Shown here: positions 25,421 to 35,270 of the stretch, piece by piece
Layout: every line of letters starts with the position of its first letter
How positions within the stretch are numbered: position 1 is the stretch's first letter
NCBI RefSeq assembly: GCF_024519465.1
Contig: NZ_JALJRW010000029.1
Span: 1-41,308 of the forward strand
DNA: 41,308 bases
Direction of reading: 5' to 3'
Origin: Stenotrophomonas sp. Ste86
GTDB lineage: Bacteria > Pseudomonadota > Gammaproteobacteria > Xanthomonadales > Xanthomonadaceae
Translations under genes and position numbers: made by a program
The notes under the pieces: model-generated
What the model saw: the letters and a program-made list of their open reading frames with translations, nothing else
Databases searched by the model: none
What the model was told of the DNA's origin: nothing

Positions 25421-26695
25421 TTATTGCTTGTTCGGTTCGGCAGCCGGAGCGGCGCCGGACGTTTCGGCAGCGGCGTCGGCTGGGGCGGCGGCGTCAGGCT
25501 TGGCGGCAGCCGCCGGAGCGGCTCCTGCCGGCGCAGCACCTGCCGGGGCCTGGCCATTGGCGTTGGCGGCGTTGGGGTTCCACGGGGCCGCCTTGGCCGG
25601 CGCGCCTTCCTTGACCTTCTGCACACCGGCCACGATCACCTGGTCGCCCGGTTCAAGGCCACCGCTGACCAGCCAGCTGCTGCCCTGCTGGCCTTCGCTC
25701 TTGACGTTCTTGCGGGCGACCTTGCCATCCTTGCCGACCACCAGCACGTAGCCGCCGGTGGTGTCGCGCTGCAGTGCCTGCAGCGGGACCAGGTAAGCGT
25801 TGTTGCGCTCGCCCAGGGTCGCCTGGAAGCTGACGAAGGCACCCGGCAGCAGGATCTGCTGCGGATTGGGCAGCACCGCGCGCAGCGACACCGCGCCGGT
25901 GGCCGGGTCGACCGTGGTCGAGGAGAAGTCCAGCGTACCCGGCTGGTCGTAGACGGTGCCGTCGGACAGCTTGACCTGCACGGTCGACTTGCCGTCACCG
26001 CTCAGCGCCACCTGGCCCTTGGCCTGCGCCGCGCGCATCTGGGTCAGCTCGTCCACGCTCATCGAGAAGTTCACGTACAGCGGATCGAGCTGGTCCACGG
26101 TGGTGAGCAGGGTCACATCGCCCTGGCCAACCAGCGCGCCTTCGGTGACCTGCTGCTTGCCGGCGCGGCCGCTGATCGGCGCGGTGACTTCGGCATAGCC
26201 GAGGTTGATCTTCGCGCTGGTCAGGGCGGCCTGGGCCTGCTGCACGGCCGCTGAGGCGGTGCGTTCGGTGGCCTCGGCGGCGTCCAGGTCAGACTTGGAT
26301 ACGTACTGCTGCGGGGCCAGCGATCGGGCGCGGTTGGCGGCGGCCTTGGCGTTGGCATAGCTGGCCTGGGCCGAGGCCAGCTCGGCCTGGGAGGCGTTCA
26401 ACGAGGCCTGCAGTGGCGCCGGGTCGATCAGGAACAGGACCTGGCCCTGCTTGACGTCGGCGCCTTCCTGATAGACGCGCTTGAGCAGCACGCCCGGCAC
26501 GCGGGCGCGCACGTCGGCGCTGCGGAACGGCGACAGACGGCCGACCAGCTCACGCTGCAGCGGCAGGGTCTGCGGCTTGGCTTCGATAACGCCCACTTCC
26601 GGCGGCGGGGGCGTCTGCTGCTCTGGCTTCTTGCAGGCGGTCAGTGCAACAGCAACTGCGCACGTCAGGGCAAGGGTGCGGAGTGGGGCGATCAT
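25421..26695 (-). CDS. RND membrane-fusion protein (AcrA/MexA-like lipoprotein)
   Basis: 424 aa. A lipobox (ALTAC, Cys21) anchors it to the inner membrane. The barrel-sandwich, alpha-hairpin and beta-barrel order is visible: ELVGRLSPFRSADVRARVPGV, the coiled hairpin ASLNASQAELASAQASYANAKAAA..., then VTAPISGRAGKQQVTEGALVG. The C-terminus carries an Ala/Pro-rich extension of about 55 residues after the conserved VIVAGVQKVKEG, longer than in classic AcrA. Its start shares one base with the stop of the TetR gene (TGATG), so translation is coupled. It couples the RND pump to the outer-membrane channel. Confidence 0.93.
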   Translation of the reverse strand: MIAPLRTLALTCAVAVALTACKKPEQQTPPPPEVGVIEAKPQTLPLQRELVGRLSPFRSADVRARVPGVLLKRVYQEGADVKQGQVLFLIDPAPLQASLNASQAELASAQASYANAKAAANRARSLAPQQYVSKSDLDAAEATERTASAAVQQAQAALTSAKINLGYAEVTAPISGRAGKQQVTEGALVGQGDVTLLTTVDQLDPLYVNFSMSVDELTQMRAAQAKGQVALSGDGKSTVQVKLSDGTVYDQPGTLDFSSTTVDPATGAVSLRAVLPNPQQILLPGAFVSFQATLGERNNAYLVPLQALQRDTTGGYVLVVGKDGKVARKNVKSEGQQGSSWLVSGGLEPGDQVIVAGVQKVKEGAPAKAAPWNPNAANANGQAPAGAAPAGAAPAAAAKPDAAAPADAAAETSGAAPAAEPNKQ

Positions 26696-27354
26696 CAGGA
26701 AAAACTCCGGTGTTGGTTTGAATGCGGAGCCGCGGCGGATTCCGGCGTGGCGAACGCGCGCAGGAAGCTGTCAACGGAGAATTCTGCCCAGCGGTGGCGC
26801 ATGGCGGCGTCCTCCCGGTGGGGGGTATGGAAGCGCTGTTTCTCGAAATCCAAGCCGGCGATCATGCTCAATAGCAGTTCGGCCATGAAGTGCGGGTCGT
26901 CATGCCCGAGCTGGCCCAGGGCCATGCGGCTCTCAAGCCATTCAGCGACGTGAAGGACCAGCGCCCCGGCGCCGTCGCGGTACAGCGCGCGGGCTTCCTG
27001 GGGGAACTGGCCGGAGTCGGCTGCGATCAGGCGCCGGGCCTGGGCCACGTGGGGCTGGTTGCAGTGTTCGAGGTAGTCGGTGGCGAACTGCAGCAGGCTG
27101 CCGCGCAGGTCGCCCTCGTCCAGGCTGTGCAGCCCGGCAGTGGCCCGGCTGACGTGCCGCTGCATCACCCGGCGCAACAGTTCCTGCTTGCTGCCATAGC
27201 GGCTGTAGAGCGTCTGCTTGGAACACCCGGCCTGCTGCGCCACCGCCTCCATGCTGATCTGCATGCCCTGGGTGGCGAACAGGTCACGCACAGCATCGAA
27301 CACGCGCTGGTCGCGCGCATCCAGGCAACTGGCGGCGGGGTGGGGGGGATTCAC
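26695..27354 (-). CDS. TetR-family regulator of the RND operon
   Basis: 219 aa. The N-terminal helix-turn-helix is clear (RVFDAVRDLFATQGMQISMEAVAQQAGCSKQTLYSRYGSKQELLRRV), followed by a helical ligand-binding domain. The start at 27354 is a GTG with no ribosome site, and the predicted -10 (27367-27362) ends only 7 nt upstream, so the mRNA may be leaderless. It is the first gene of its operon and overlaps the membrane-fusion gene by one base. It probably represses its own operon through the 15-bp palindrome at 27372-27386 and is released by a pump substrate. Confidence 0.9.
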   Translation of the reverse strand: MNPPHPAASCLDARDQRVFDAVRDLFATQGMQISMEAVAQQAGCSKQTLYSRYGSKQELLRRVMQRHVSRATAGLHSLDEGDLRGSLLQFATDYLEHCNQPHVAQARRLIAADSGQFPQEARALYRDGAGALVLHVAEWLESRMALGQLGHDDPHFMAELLLSMIAGLDFEKQRFHTPHREDAAMRHRWAEFSVDSFLRAFATPESAAAPHSNQHRSFS

Positions 27355-27629
27355 GCGGTGGACTATACCGTCCAGTTCAGAATTGGAGAAGTCTTGTGTT
27401 TTGACCGCTTTTGATACCCATCGTCAAGTTGCCACAGATTCGGCCGATGCTGCGTTGCGTAGAACTCTCACGCTGCTATCCGTACTCGTGCGAATTGACG
27501 AGCATGCCGATGCGCGTGATGTAAACGCCACCCAACCCGAATTGCCTTATTCCGTCCTGCAGCAAGGTATTTTTGTGCGGTAGGCCTACAATTTCATTTT
27601 CCCAACTGAGCAACACGCACCGCTCTGCC
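27355..27629. other. Divergent intergenic region between the TetR operon and gdhB
   Basis: 275 bp, AT-richer than its surroundings. It holds the TetR promoter and operator at the left end, and a TACAAT hexamer (27587-27592) 38 nt upstream of the gdhB ATG that could be its -10, although no good -35 precedes it. Nothing else is recognised. Confidence 0.5.
27362..27390 (-). promoter_or_regulatory. Promoter and operator of the TetR-RND operon
   Basis: On the minus strand, -35 TTCTCC (27390-27385, weak) is separated by 17 nt from -10 TATAGT (27367-27362). Between them lies a 15-bp palindrome of the form CCARTTC-N-GAAYTGG (27372-27386), the usual place for a TetR-type repressor site. Confidence 0.6.
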
Positions 27630-30600
27630 ATGAAACCGCAAAAACCAGCAGCCAAGACCGTGAAAAACAAATCCAAACCAGCCGATACGCAGACTGTTTC
27701 GCCAGTGGGCTTCTCGCTGGAGCCGGTGTACACGGCCTTGCGCAAGCGCTACCCGTCCGCCGGGCAGGCCGAGGCAGTGGCGTTCGCCGCCGACTTCTAC
27801 AAGCGCATGGAGGCGGACGAGTTCCCGCACCACACCGCCGAAGAGTGGGCTGCGCTTGCCGCCGACACGCTGGAGTTCGCGCGTGCCCGCAAGCCTGGCA
27901 AGGCCAACGTGCGCGTGTTCAACCCGAGCCTGAAGGGCAATGGGTGGGAATCGCCGCATACCGTGCTGCAGATCGTCAATGACGACATGCCGTTCCTGGT
28001 CGACACGGTCACCATGTCGCTGGCCGAGCATGGCATCGGCGTGCATGTCCTGGGCCACCCGGTGATCCGCTTCGGCCGTGACAAGGCCGGCAAGCTGGCC
28101 GGCGTGGGCGAGGGCAATCCCGAATCGGTGATGTTGCTGGAGATCGACCGCCAGCCGGCCGACGCCATGGCCGACGTCGAGCAGGCGATCACCAAGGCGC
28201 TCGATGAGGTGCGTGCCATCGTCGGCGATTGGGATGCCATGCGCAGCAAGGCCAAGAGCCTGGCCGACGACCTGGGCACCCGCCAGTTGCCGATCGACGC
28301 CGCCTCGCGCGACGAGGCACAGGAGTTCCTGCGCTGGGCTGCCGACAACCACTTCACCTTCTTCGGCTATCGCGAGTACCGCGTGGAGAAGCAGGGCAAG
28401 GAAGACGTGCTGGCCCCGCTCAATGCGACCGGGCTGGGGCTGATGCGCGGCAAGGACACCTCCGCTGCCCGTCCGGTCAAGACGCTGGCCGCGCAGGGCC
28501 TCAACGCCACCACCGGGTTGAAGGACGCGCTGATCCTGACCAAGACCAATGCCCGTTCGCGCGTGCATCGCGCCGGTTACATGGATTACATCGGCGTGCT
28601 GGAATTCGACGCCAAGGGCAAGATCATCGGCGAGCAGCGCTTCCTGGGCCTGTTCACCTCCAGCGCCTACAACCGCCGCCCGTGGGAAATCCCGCTGGTG
28701 CGCCAGCGCCACGAATACGTGATGAGCCAGTCGGGCCTGGCCCCGAGCAGCCACAGCGGCAAGGCCCTGCGCCACATCCTGGAAACGCTGCCGCGCGAAG
28801 AGCTGTTCCAGTCCAGTGAAGACGAGCTGTTCCGCACCGCGATGGGCGTGCTGGGTCTGCAGGAGCGCGTGCGCAGCCGCCTGTTCCTGCGCCGCGACAA
28901 GTACAGCCGCTTCATCTCCGCGCTGGTCTACCTGCCGCGCGAACGCTTCAACACCGATGTGCGCCTGCGCATCGAAGCGATGCTCAAGGACGCCCTGCAG
29001 GGCGAGTACGTGGACAGCTCGGTGGTCCTCGGCGAATCGCCGCTGGCCCAGGTGCACCTGATCGTGCGGCCGAAGGCTGGCCAGACCCTGGAAGTGGACA
29101 CCAGCGAACTGGAGCAGAAGCTGGCCCAGGTGCTGCGCAACTGGCAGGACGACCTGCGTGAAGCACTGGTGGCCCGCCACGGTGAAAGCGAAGGCCTGCG
29201 CATTGCCGCCCGCATCGGCAAGGCACTGCCGGCCGGCTACATCGAAGACTCCAGCACCGAGATCGCCGCCAACGACGTCAGCCAGCTCGACGCGCTGACC
29301 GGCCCGGACGACCTGCGCCTGAGCCTGCAGGCCGTGCAACGCGAAGGCGGCGAAGGCCTGCGCCTGAAGCTGTATCGCCAGCTGGACGACATTCCGTTGT
29401 CGGACGCGCTGCCGATGATGGAAAACATGGGCCTGCGCGTGATCGCCGAGCGTCCGTACCGCCTGACGGTCGACAACGCACCGGTCTACGTGCAGGACTT
29501 CGAAGTGGAATCGGTGGCCGGTGCGATCGATGCACCGAGCGTGGATGCCGCCTTCGGCGAGACCTTCGCCCGGGTGTGGCATGGCGATGCCGAAAACGAC
29601 GGCTTCAATCGCCTCGTGCTCGCCGCTGGCCTGCACTGGCGCCAGGTCGCGATGCTGCGCGGCTACTGCAAGTACCTGCTGCAGACTGGCGTGCCGTTCT
29701 CGCAGGCCTATGTGGAAGGCACCTTCACCCGTTACCCGCTGCTGGCGCGCCTGCTGGTGGAACTGTTCGAAGCCCGCTTCGATCCGGCCACCGGCCACGA
29801 GAGCAAGGACGCCATCGCCGAGGGCCAGGCCGAGCTGCGCGCGCACCTGACCGTGCTTGCCGGCGGCGACGAGGCTACGCTGAAGGTGCTCAAGACCGTG
29901 GTCGATGCGCGCAAGGGCGACCGCACCGTGCAGATGGATGCCGCGCGCGACGCGCTGCTGAAGCTGATGGACCGCGTGTCCAGCCTGGATGAAGACCGCA
30001 TCCTGCGCAGCTTCATGGGCGTGATCGACGCGACCCTGCGTACCAGCTACTACCAGACCGATGCGGAAGGCCGTCCGGGCCACGTCATCAGCTTCAAGTT
30101 CGATTCGGCGCTGGTGCCGGACCTGCCCAAGCCGCGCCCGTACCGCGAAATCTTCGTATATGGCCCGCGCGTGGAAGGCACCCACCTGCGCTTCGGTGCC
30201 GTGGCCCGTGGTGGCCTGCGCTGGTCGGACCGTCGTGAAGACTTCCGGACCGAAGTGCTGGGCCTGGTCAAGGCGCAGATGGTCAAGAACACGGTCATCG
30301 TGCCGGTCGGCGCGAAGGGCGGTTTCTTCGCCAAGATGCCGCCGGTGAACGGCGACCGCGATGCCGTGTTCGCCAACGGCGTGGCCTGCTACAAGCTGTT
30401 CATCCAGGGCCTGCTGGACATCACCGACAACATCGTCAACAACAAGATCGTGCCGCCGGTGGACGTGGTCCGCCACGACATGGACGACCCGTACCTGGTG
30501 GTGGCCGCCGACAAGGGCACTGCGACCTTCTCCGACATCGCCAACGGCCTGGCCATCGCGCACGGCTTCTGGATGGGCGATGCGTTCGCCTCCGGTGGTT

Positions 30601-32606
30601 CGGTGGGTTACGACCACAAGGGCATGGGCATCACCGCACGCGGTGCGTGGGAGTCGGTCAAGCGCCACTTCCGTGCGCTGGGCCGTGACAGCCAGAGTCA
30701 GGATTTCACCACGGTGGGCGTCGGCGACATGTCCGGCGACGTGTTCGGCAACGGCATGCTGCTGTCCCGCCACATCCGCCTGGTGGCCGCGTTCGATCAC
30801 CGCCACATCTTCCTGGACCCGAATCCGGATGCGGCCAGCACGTTCGTCGAACGCGAACGTCTGTTCACCGTGCCGCGCTCGAGCTGGGCCGACTACGACG
30901 CCAAGCTGATCAGCAAGGGCGGTGGCATCTTCCCGCGCTCGCTGAAGTCCATCGAGATCACCCCGCAGGTGCGTGAGGCGCTGGGCCTGGAGGACACCGT
31001 CAAGGCGATGTCGCCCAACGATCTGATGAGCGCCATCCTCAAGGCGCCGGTGGACCTGCTGTGGAACGGCGGCATCGGCACCTACGTCAAGGCGTCGACC
31101 GAGCAGCACAGCGATGTCGGCGACCGCGCCAACAACGCACTGCGCGTCAACGGTGGCGAGCTGCGCTGCAAGGTGGTGGGCGAGGGCGGCAACCTGGGCA
31201 TGACTCAGCTGGGCCGCATCGAAGCGGCGCAGGCCGGCGTGCTGCTCAACACCGACTTCATCGACAACTCGGCCGGTGTGGATACGTCCGACCACGAAGT
31301 CAACATCAAAATCCTGCTCAATGATGTGGTGCGGGCCAAGAAGTTGACCGTTGAACAGCGCAACAAGCTGCTGGCGTCGATGACCGACGAAGTGGCCGCG
31401 CTGGTGCTCAACGACAACTACCGCCAGAACCAGGCCCTGAGCCTGATGGAGCGGATGGCGGTCAAGCGCCTGGGCTCCAAGCAGCACTTCATCCGCACGC
31501 TGGAGCAGCAGGGCCTGCTCGATCGCCAGATCGAGTTCCTGCCCTCCGATGCCGAGCTGTCCGCGCGCAAGGCACGTGGCCAGGGGCTGACCCGTCCGGA
31601 ACTGTCGGTGCTGCTGTCCTATTCCAAGCTGGTGGCCTTCCAGCAGCTGCTGGAATCGGACATCCCGGAAGATCCGTACCTGTCCAAGGAACTGCAGCGC
31701 TACTTCCCCACGCCGCTGCAGAAGAAGTACGCCGATGCGATGGAGCGTCACCGCCTGAAGCGCGAAATCATCGCCACGGCCGTGACCAACCAGACCATCA
31801 ACCGGATGGGCGCCACCTTCCTGATGCGCATGCAGGAAGACACCGGCCGCACCGTGGCCGAGGTCGCCAAGGCGTACACGATCAGCCGTGAAACGCTGGA
31901 CGCGCGCGCGCTGTGGGCACAGATCGACGCCCTCGACGGCACGCTGCCGGAGTCGGTGCAGATCGACGCGCTGGAAGTGATCTGGAAGCTGCAGCGTTCG
32001 TTCGTGCGCTGGCTGCTGTCGCGCCCGGGCGCCATGCCCGGCATCACCGAGGCGGTCAACCGCTACCAGGCGGCCTTCAACGACATCCGCGTCGCCTCCG
32101 GCGTGCTGCCCGATTCGCAGCGTCCGTCCTACGAGGCCAGCGTGGCCGAGTGGAAGGAGAAGGGCCTGCCGCCGGCCCTGGCGCAGCAGTTGTCCGAGCT
32201 GCAGTTCCTGGAACCGGCGTTCGACATCATCGAGCTGGCCCGGACCCGCAAGCTCAAGCCGGTGGACGTTTCCAAGGTCCACTTCCGCCTGGGCGACGCG
32301 TTGCAGCTGCCGTGGCTGTTCGAGCAGATCGACGCGCTGGAGGTCAACGGCCGCTGGCACGCCGTGGCCCGTGGCGTGCTGCGCGACGAGCTGGCTGCCC
32401 ATCACCGCAACCTGGCTGCCCAGGTGCTGTCGATGAAGGGTGCCAGCGCCGAAGCCAAGGTCGCTGCCTGGATCGGCCGCGACGACAGCAGCCTGCGCTT
32501 CACGCTGTCGATGCTGGCCGAACTGGCCGAGCAGAAGACGCTGGACTACCCGACCGTGTCGGTCGCCGTCCAGCGTCTGGGCCAATTGGCCGCACACGGC
32601 GCGTAA
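27630..32606 (+). CDS. gdhB: NAD-specific glutamate dehydrogenase, large (GDH-180 type)
   Basis: 1658 aa, matching the very large NAD-GDHs of about 1600 residues known from Streptomyces clavuligerus and Pseudomonas aeruginosa. It deaminates glutamate to 2-oxoglutarate with NAD, linking amino-acid breakdown to the TCA cycle. The ATG at 27630 is chosen over an upstream TTG at 27573. The long N-terminal part includes ACT-like regulatory segments (VLQIVNDDMPFLVDTVTMSLAEHGI). The catalytic region has ARGGLRWSDRREDFRTEVLGLVKAQMVKNTVIVPVGAKGGFF, and the NAD-binding part VGVGDMSGDVFGNGMLLS. The frame is uninterrupted. A strong terminator follows; the gene is probably monocistronic. Confidence 0.95.
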   Translation: MKPQKPAAKTVKNKSKPADTQTVSPVGFSLEPVYTALRKRYPSAGQAEAVAFAADFYKRMEADEFPHHTAEEWAALAADTLEFARARKPGKANVRVFNPSLKGNGWESPHTVLQIVNDDMPFLVDTVTMSLAEHGIGVHVLGHPVIRFGRDKAGKLAGVGEGNPESVMLLEIDRQPADAMADVEQAITKALDEVRAIVGDWDAMRSKAKSLADDLGTRQLPIDAASRDEAQEFLRWAADNHFTFFGYREYRVEKQGKEDVLAPLNATGLGLMRGKDTSAARPVKTLAAQGLNATTGLKDALILTKTNARSRVHRAGYMDYIGVLEFDAKGKIIGEQRFLGLFTSSAYNRRPWEIPLVRQRHEYVMSQSGLAPSSHSGKALRHILETLPREELFQSSEDELFRTAMGVLGLQERVRSRLFLRRDKYSRFISALVYLPRERFNTDVRLRIEAMLKDALQGEYVDSSVVLGESPLAQVHLIVRPKAGQTLEVDTSELEQKLAQVLRNWQDDLREALVARHGESEGLRIAARIGKALPAGYIEDSSTEIAANDVSQLDALTGPDDLRLSLQAVQREGGEGLRLKLYRQLDDIPLSDALPMMENMGLRVIAERPYRLTVDNAPVYVQDFEVESVAGAIDAPSVDAAFGETFARVWHGDAENDGFNRLVLAAGLHWRQVAMLRGYCKYLLQTGVPFSQAYVEGTFTRYPLLARLLVELFEARFDPATGHESKDAIAEGQAELRAHLTVLAGGDEATLKVLKTVVDARKGDRTVQMDAARDALLKLMDRVSSLDEDRILRSFMGVIDATLRTSYYQTDAEGRPGHVISFKFDSALVPDLPKPRPYREIFVYGPRVEGTHLRFGAVARGGLRWSDRREDFRTEVLGLVKAQMVKNTVIVPVGAKGGFFAKMPPVNGDRDAVFANGVACYKLFIQGLLDITDNIVNNKIVPPVDVVRHDMDDPYLVVAADKGTATFSDIANGLAIAHGFWMGDAFASGGSVGYDHKGMGITARGAWESVKRHFRALGRDSQSQDFTTVGVGDMSGDVFGNGMLLSRHIRLVAAFDHRHIFLDPNPDAASTFVERERLFTVPRSSWADYDAKLISKGGGIFPRSLKSIEITPQVREALGLEDTVKAMSPNDLMSAILKAPVDLLWNGGIGTYVKASTEQHSDVGDRANNALRVNGGELRCKVVGEGGNLGMTQLGRIEAAQAGVLLNTDFIDNSAGVDTSDHEVNIKILLNDVVRAKKLTVEQRNKLLASMTDEVAALVLNDNYRQNQALSLMERMAVKRLGSKQHFIRTLEQQGLLDRQIEFLPSDAELSARKARGQGLTRPELSVLLSYSKLVAFQQLLESDIPEDPYLSKELQRYFPTPLQKKYADAMERHRLKREIIATAVTNQTINRMGATFLMRMQEDTGRTVAEVAKAYTISRETLDARALWAQIDALDGTLPESVQIDALEVIWKLQRSFVRWLLSRPGAMPGITEAVNRYQAAFNDIRVASGVLPDSQRPSYEASVAEWKEKGLPPALAQQLSELQFLEPAFDIIELARTRKLKPVDVSKVHFRLGDALQLPWLFEQIDALEVNGRWHAVARGVLRDELAAHHRNLAAQVLSMKGASAEAKVAAWIGRDDSSLRFTLSMLAELAEQKTLDYPTVSVAVQRLGQLAAHGA

Positions 32607-32643
32607 GCGATAGCGCCGGGGGCTGCCCGGTGGCATGAAAAGG

Positions 32644-32671
32644 AAACGGCCCCGCAATCGCGGGGCCGTTT
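32644..32671 (+). terminator. Intrinsic terminator after gdhB
   Basis: A perfect 12-bp stem (32644-32655 with 32660-32671, loop AATC) begins 37 nt after the gdhB stop and runs into a T-rich tail (TTTTCGTTT). It ends gdhB transcription before nadK. Confidence 0.9.
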
Positions 32672-32795
32672 TCGTTTCCGGTCGTGCCAGCGTCTGGGCG
32701 GTAGTCGCATGGACCTGTCGGCGCGGACGCGTATCCGGTCAGTGGCCGGCACGACCGGGTATGCTCTTGCTGGCATACCCCACCCGGATCCACCG

Positions 32796-33566
32796 ATGAG
32801 CGACACCCCCCGTATCGCCTTCCTGGCCAGCAACACCGAGGCCGCGCAGCAGGCCCTGGCCGCGATGCTGGCCCGTTATGGCGCGTGCACGCCCGAGCAG
32901 GCCGACGTGCTGTGCCCGCTGGGCGGCGATGGCTTCATGCTGCAGACCCTGCATCGCTACGCGGCGCTGGGCAAGCCGGTGTTCGGCATGAAGCTGGGCA
33001 CGGTGGGATTCCTGATGAACCAGTTCCGTGACGACGACCTGCCGGCGCGGCTGGACGCGGCCGAGCCGGCGCACCTGCGGCCGCTGGAGATGCTGGCGCT
33101 GACCGAATCAGGCACCAGCACCGGATCGCTGGCCTACAACGACGTCTCGCTGCTGCGCCAGACCCGCCAGGCCGCGCATATCGGCGTGGACCTCAACGGC
33201 CAGGAGCGCGTGGCCGAGCTGATCGGCGACGGTGTGCTGGTGGCCACGCCGGCGGGCAGCACCGCCTACAACTATTCCGCGCATGGCCCGATCCTGCCGC
33301 TGGGCTCGCACACCATCGCGCTGACGCCGCTGGCCCCGTATCGCCCACGTCGCTGGCGCGGTGCGATCCTCAAGGCCGATACCGAAGTGCGCTTCCGCGT
33401 GCTGGATCCCTACAAGCGCCCGGTCAGCGTCACTGCCGATTCGCACGAGACCCGCGACGTGGTCGAGGTGACCATCCGCGAGTCGCGCGAGCGCCGGGTG
33501 ACCTTGTTGTTCGACCAGGAGCACAACCTGGAAGACCGTATCCTCAGCGAACAGTTCATGTTCTGA
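32796..33566 (+). CDS. nadK: NAD kinase
   Basis: 256 aa. It phosphorylates NAD to NADP using ATP or polyphosphate. The start at 32796 ([13 protein letters not shown]) fits the family; an earlier in-frame ATG at 32709 would add REP-like junk. Key motifs: [12 protein letters not shown] (the GGDG motif), [13 protein letters not shown], and [28 protein letters not shown]. It is shorter than E. coli NadK (about 290 aa), as is common in this group. It lies after the gdhB terminator and 79 nt before the 5'-nucleotidase, with which it may be co-transcribed. Confidence 0.93.
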   Translation: MSDTPRIAFLASNTEAAQQALAAMLARYGACTPEQADVLCPLGGDGFMLQTLHRYAALGKPVFGMKLGTVGFLMNQFRDDDLPARLDAAEPAHLRPLEMLALTESGTSTGSLAYNDVSLLRQTRQAAHIGVDLNGQERVAELIGDGVLVATPAGSTAYNYSAHGPILPLGSHTIALTPLAPYRPRRWRGAILKADTEVRFRVLDPYKRPVSVTADSHETRDVVEVTIRESRERRVTLLFDQEHNLEDRILSEQFMF

Positions 33567-33645
33567 GCCGGCCTGGCCGTGGCGGCCGCGCACTGTGGGA
33601 CAATGGCTGGCCGGCCGCTGCGGCCGCATTGGATTGCTGAGTGCC

Positions 33646-34593
33646 ATGGGCGACAACACCCCCCGTCTGCTGACCGTCGCGGTGACCTCGCGCGCGCTGT
33701 TCGACCTGGAAGAAGGCCACGCGCTGTTCGAGGCCGAGGGCGTGGATGCCTACGCCGAGTACCAGCGCAAGCACGAGGATGACGTGCTGCGCCCGGGCGT
33801 GGCGTTCCCGGTGGTGCGCAAGCTGCTGGCCCTCAACCAGGGCCAGTCGCCGGAGTCGCCGCGGGTGGAAGTGATCCTGCTCTCGCGCAATTCGGCCGAT
33901 ACCGGGCTGCGCATCTTCAACTCGATCCAGCATTACGGCCTGGGCATCATCCGCGCCACGTTCACCGCCGGCGAACCGACCTGGCCGTACGTGAAGCCGT
34001 TCGGCACCGATCTGTTCCTGTCGGCCAATCCCGAATCGGTGCGCCGCGCGCTGCTGCACGGCATCGCTGCCGCCACCATCCTGCCCAAGCCACCGGGCGA
34101 GACGATCGCCGCGGCCGAGCAGGTGGACATGGGGCGTCCGCTGGGTCAGCTGCGCATCGCCTTCGATGGCGATGCGGTGATCTTTGGCGATGAGAGCGAG
34201 CGCATCTCGCGCGAGCAGGGCGTGGAAGCTTTCGGCCGGCACGAGCGCGAGAACGCGCGCGAGCCGCTCAGTGGCGGCCCGTTCCGCAATTTCCTTTCGG
34301 CGCTGCACACGCTGCAGGCGGTGTTCCCGTCCGGCGAGGACGCGCCGATCCGTACCGCGCTGGTCACCGCGCGTTCGGCGCCGGCGCATGAGCGGGTGAT
34401 CCGCACCCTGCGCGAGTGGGGCGTGCGCCTGGATGAGGCCCTGTTCCTGGGCGGCCGCCACAAGGGGCCGTTCCTGGAAGCGTTCGGGGCGGATATCTTC
34501 TTCGACGACTCGCAGCACAACATCGACAGCGCCCGTCAGCACCAGAGCGTGGCGGCCGGGCACGTGCCGCATGGCGTGGCCAACGACGGCTGA
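33646..34593 (+). CDS. 5'-nucleotidase, cytosolic cN-I type
   Basis: 315 aa. The ATG at 33646 is favoured as the start of MGDNTPRLLTVAVTSRALFDLEEGHALFE, the typical opening of the family; the longer frame to 33595 is in GC-rich non-coding sequence. Blocks such as VILLSRNSADTGLRIFNSIQHYGL, RIAFDGDAVIFGDESE and FFDDSQHNI carry the Asp-rich HAD-like active site. It should dephosphorylate nucleoside monophosphates. No signal peptide, so cytosolic. Placement beside nadK may reflect nucleotide or NAD turnover, but this is inference. Confidence 0.9.
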   Translation: MGDNTPRLLTVAVTSRALFDLEEGHALFEAEGVDAYAEYQRKHEDDVLRPGVAFPVVRKLLALNQGQSPESPRVEVILLSRNSADTGLRIFNSIQHYGLGIIRATFTAGEPTWPYVKPFGTDLFLSANPESVRRALLHGIAAATILPKPPGETIAAAEQVDMGRPLGQLRIAFDGDAVIFGDESERISREQGVEAFGRHERENAREPLSGGPFRNFLSALHTLQAVFPSGEDAPIRTALVTARSAPAHERVIRTLREWGVRLDEALFLGGRHKGPFLEAFGADIFFDDSQHNIDSARQHQSVAAGHVPHGVANDG

Positions 34594-34626
34594 TCGGCGC
34601 GTGGTCTTCCCACCCACGGTGGGGGG

Positions 34627-35205
34627 CTAACGGACCGGCAACACCATCGGCGGGGTGGCTTCTTCGTTGCCCAGCGGCAGGCGGATATCCACCAGCTTCC
34701 AGCGCAGGCCCGACCGCTGCAGCACGAACACCACCGGCTCGCCCTGCGCGGTACGGGTGGTGGCGGTGAAGCGCGACAGCGACTCGAAATGGTGCTCGGC
34801 CCCCTGCAGCGGCCGCGGCTTGCGCGGCGCGGCGTAGGTGTCGTTGCTTTCCAGGTCGTTGCTGGCGCGTTTCCACAGGGTGTGGCCTTCCATCAGCGCG
34901 CCGATCCCGGTCGGGGTCACCATCGCATCCACCGCGGTGCCGGTGAGCGTCTCGCTCGCCGAGAGCAGCAGCGCGCCCAGCAGGTTGGACTGCACGTCCG
35001 GCCCGGCGCGACGGACCACATAGTCGTTGAGCTGCGCGCGCAGGTTGGCGCGCAGCATCGGGAAGTCGACGTAGCGGTCGAGTTTGGCGGTATCGCGCGC
35101 CTCGATGGCCTGGGCCAGTCCGCGCACGGTCAGGTACGGGCCGCTGAACAGGATGCCTGCCAGCAACAGCAGCAGGGCCAGCAACAACCAGGGCAGTTTC
35201 TTCAT
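34627..35205 (-). CDS. DUF2939 family membrane-anchored protein
   Basis: 192 aa. One N-terminal hydrophobic helix (PWLLLALLLLLAGILF) suggests an uncleaved anchor or signal. The rest (GPYLTVRGLAQAIEARDTAKLDRYVDFPMLRANLRAQLN...) is the typical DUF2939 layout, in which a small alpha/beta domain follows the anchor. It ends in a short positively charged tail. It lies 65 nt after the aldo/keto reductase on the same strand and faces the 5'-nucleotidase. Function unknown. Confidence 0.82.
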   Translation of the reverse strand: MKKLPWLLLALLLLLAGILFSGPYLTVRGLAQAIEARDTAKLDRYVDFPMLRANLRAQLNDYVVRRAGPDVQSNLLGALLLSASETLTGTAVDAMVTPTGIGALMEGHTLWKRASNDLESNDTYAAPRKPRPLQGAEHHFESLSRFTATTRTAQGEPVVFVLQRSGLRWKLVDIRLPLGNEEATPPMVLPVR

Positions 35206-35270
35206 TCGTCACGCATCGTCGAAAGGCACTGCGCCGAGCTTGCCGCAGTGCGTGTCAGCCGGTGTGAACA

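Noticed and set aside
27594..32657. A 1687-aa open frame antisense to gdhB
   Set aside because: Same artefact of high GC and codon bias; the sense frame has all the GDH motifs.
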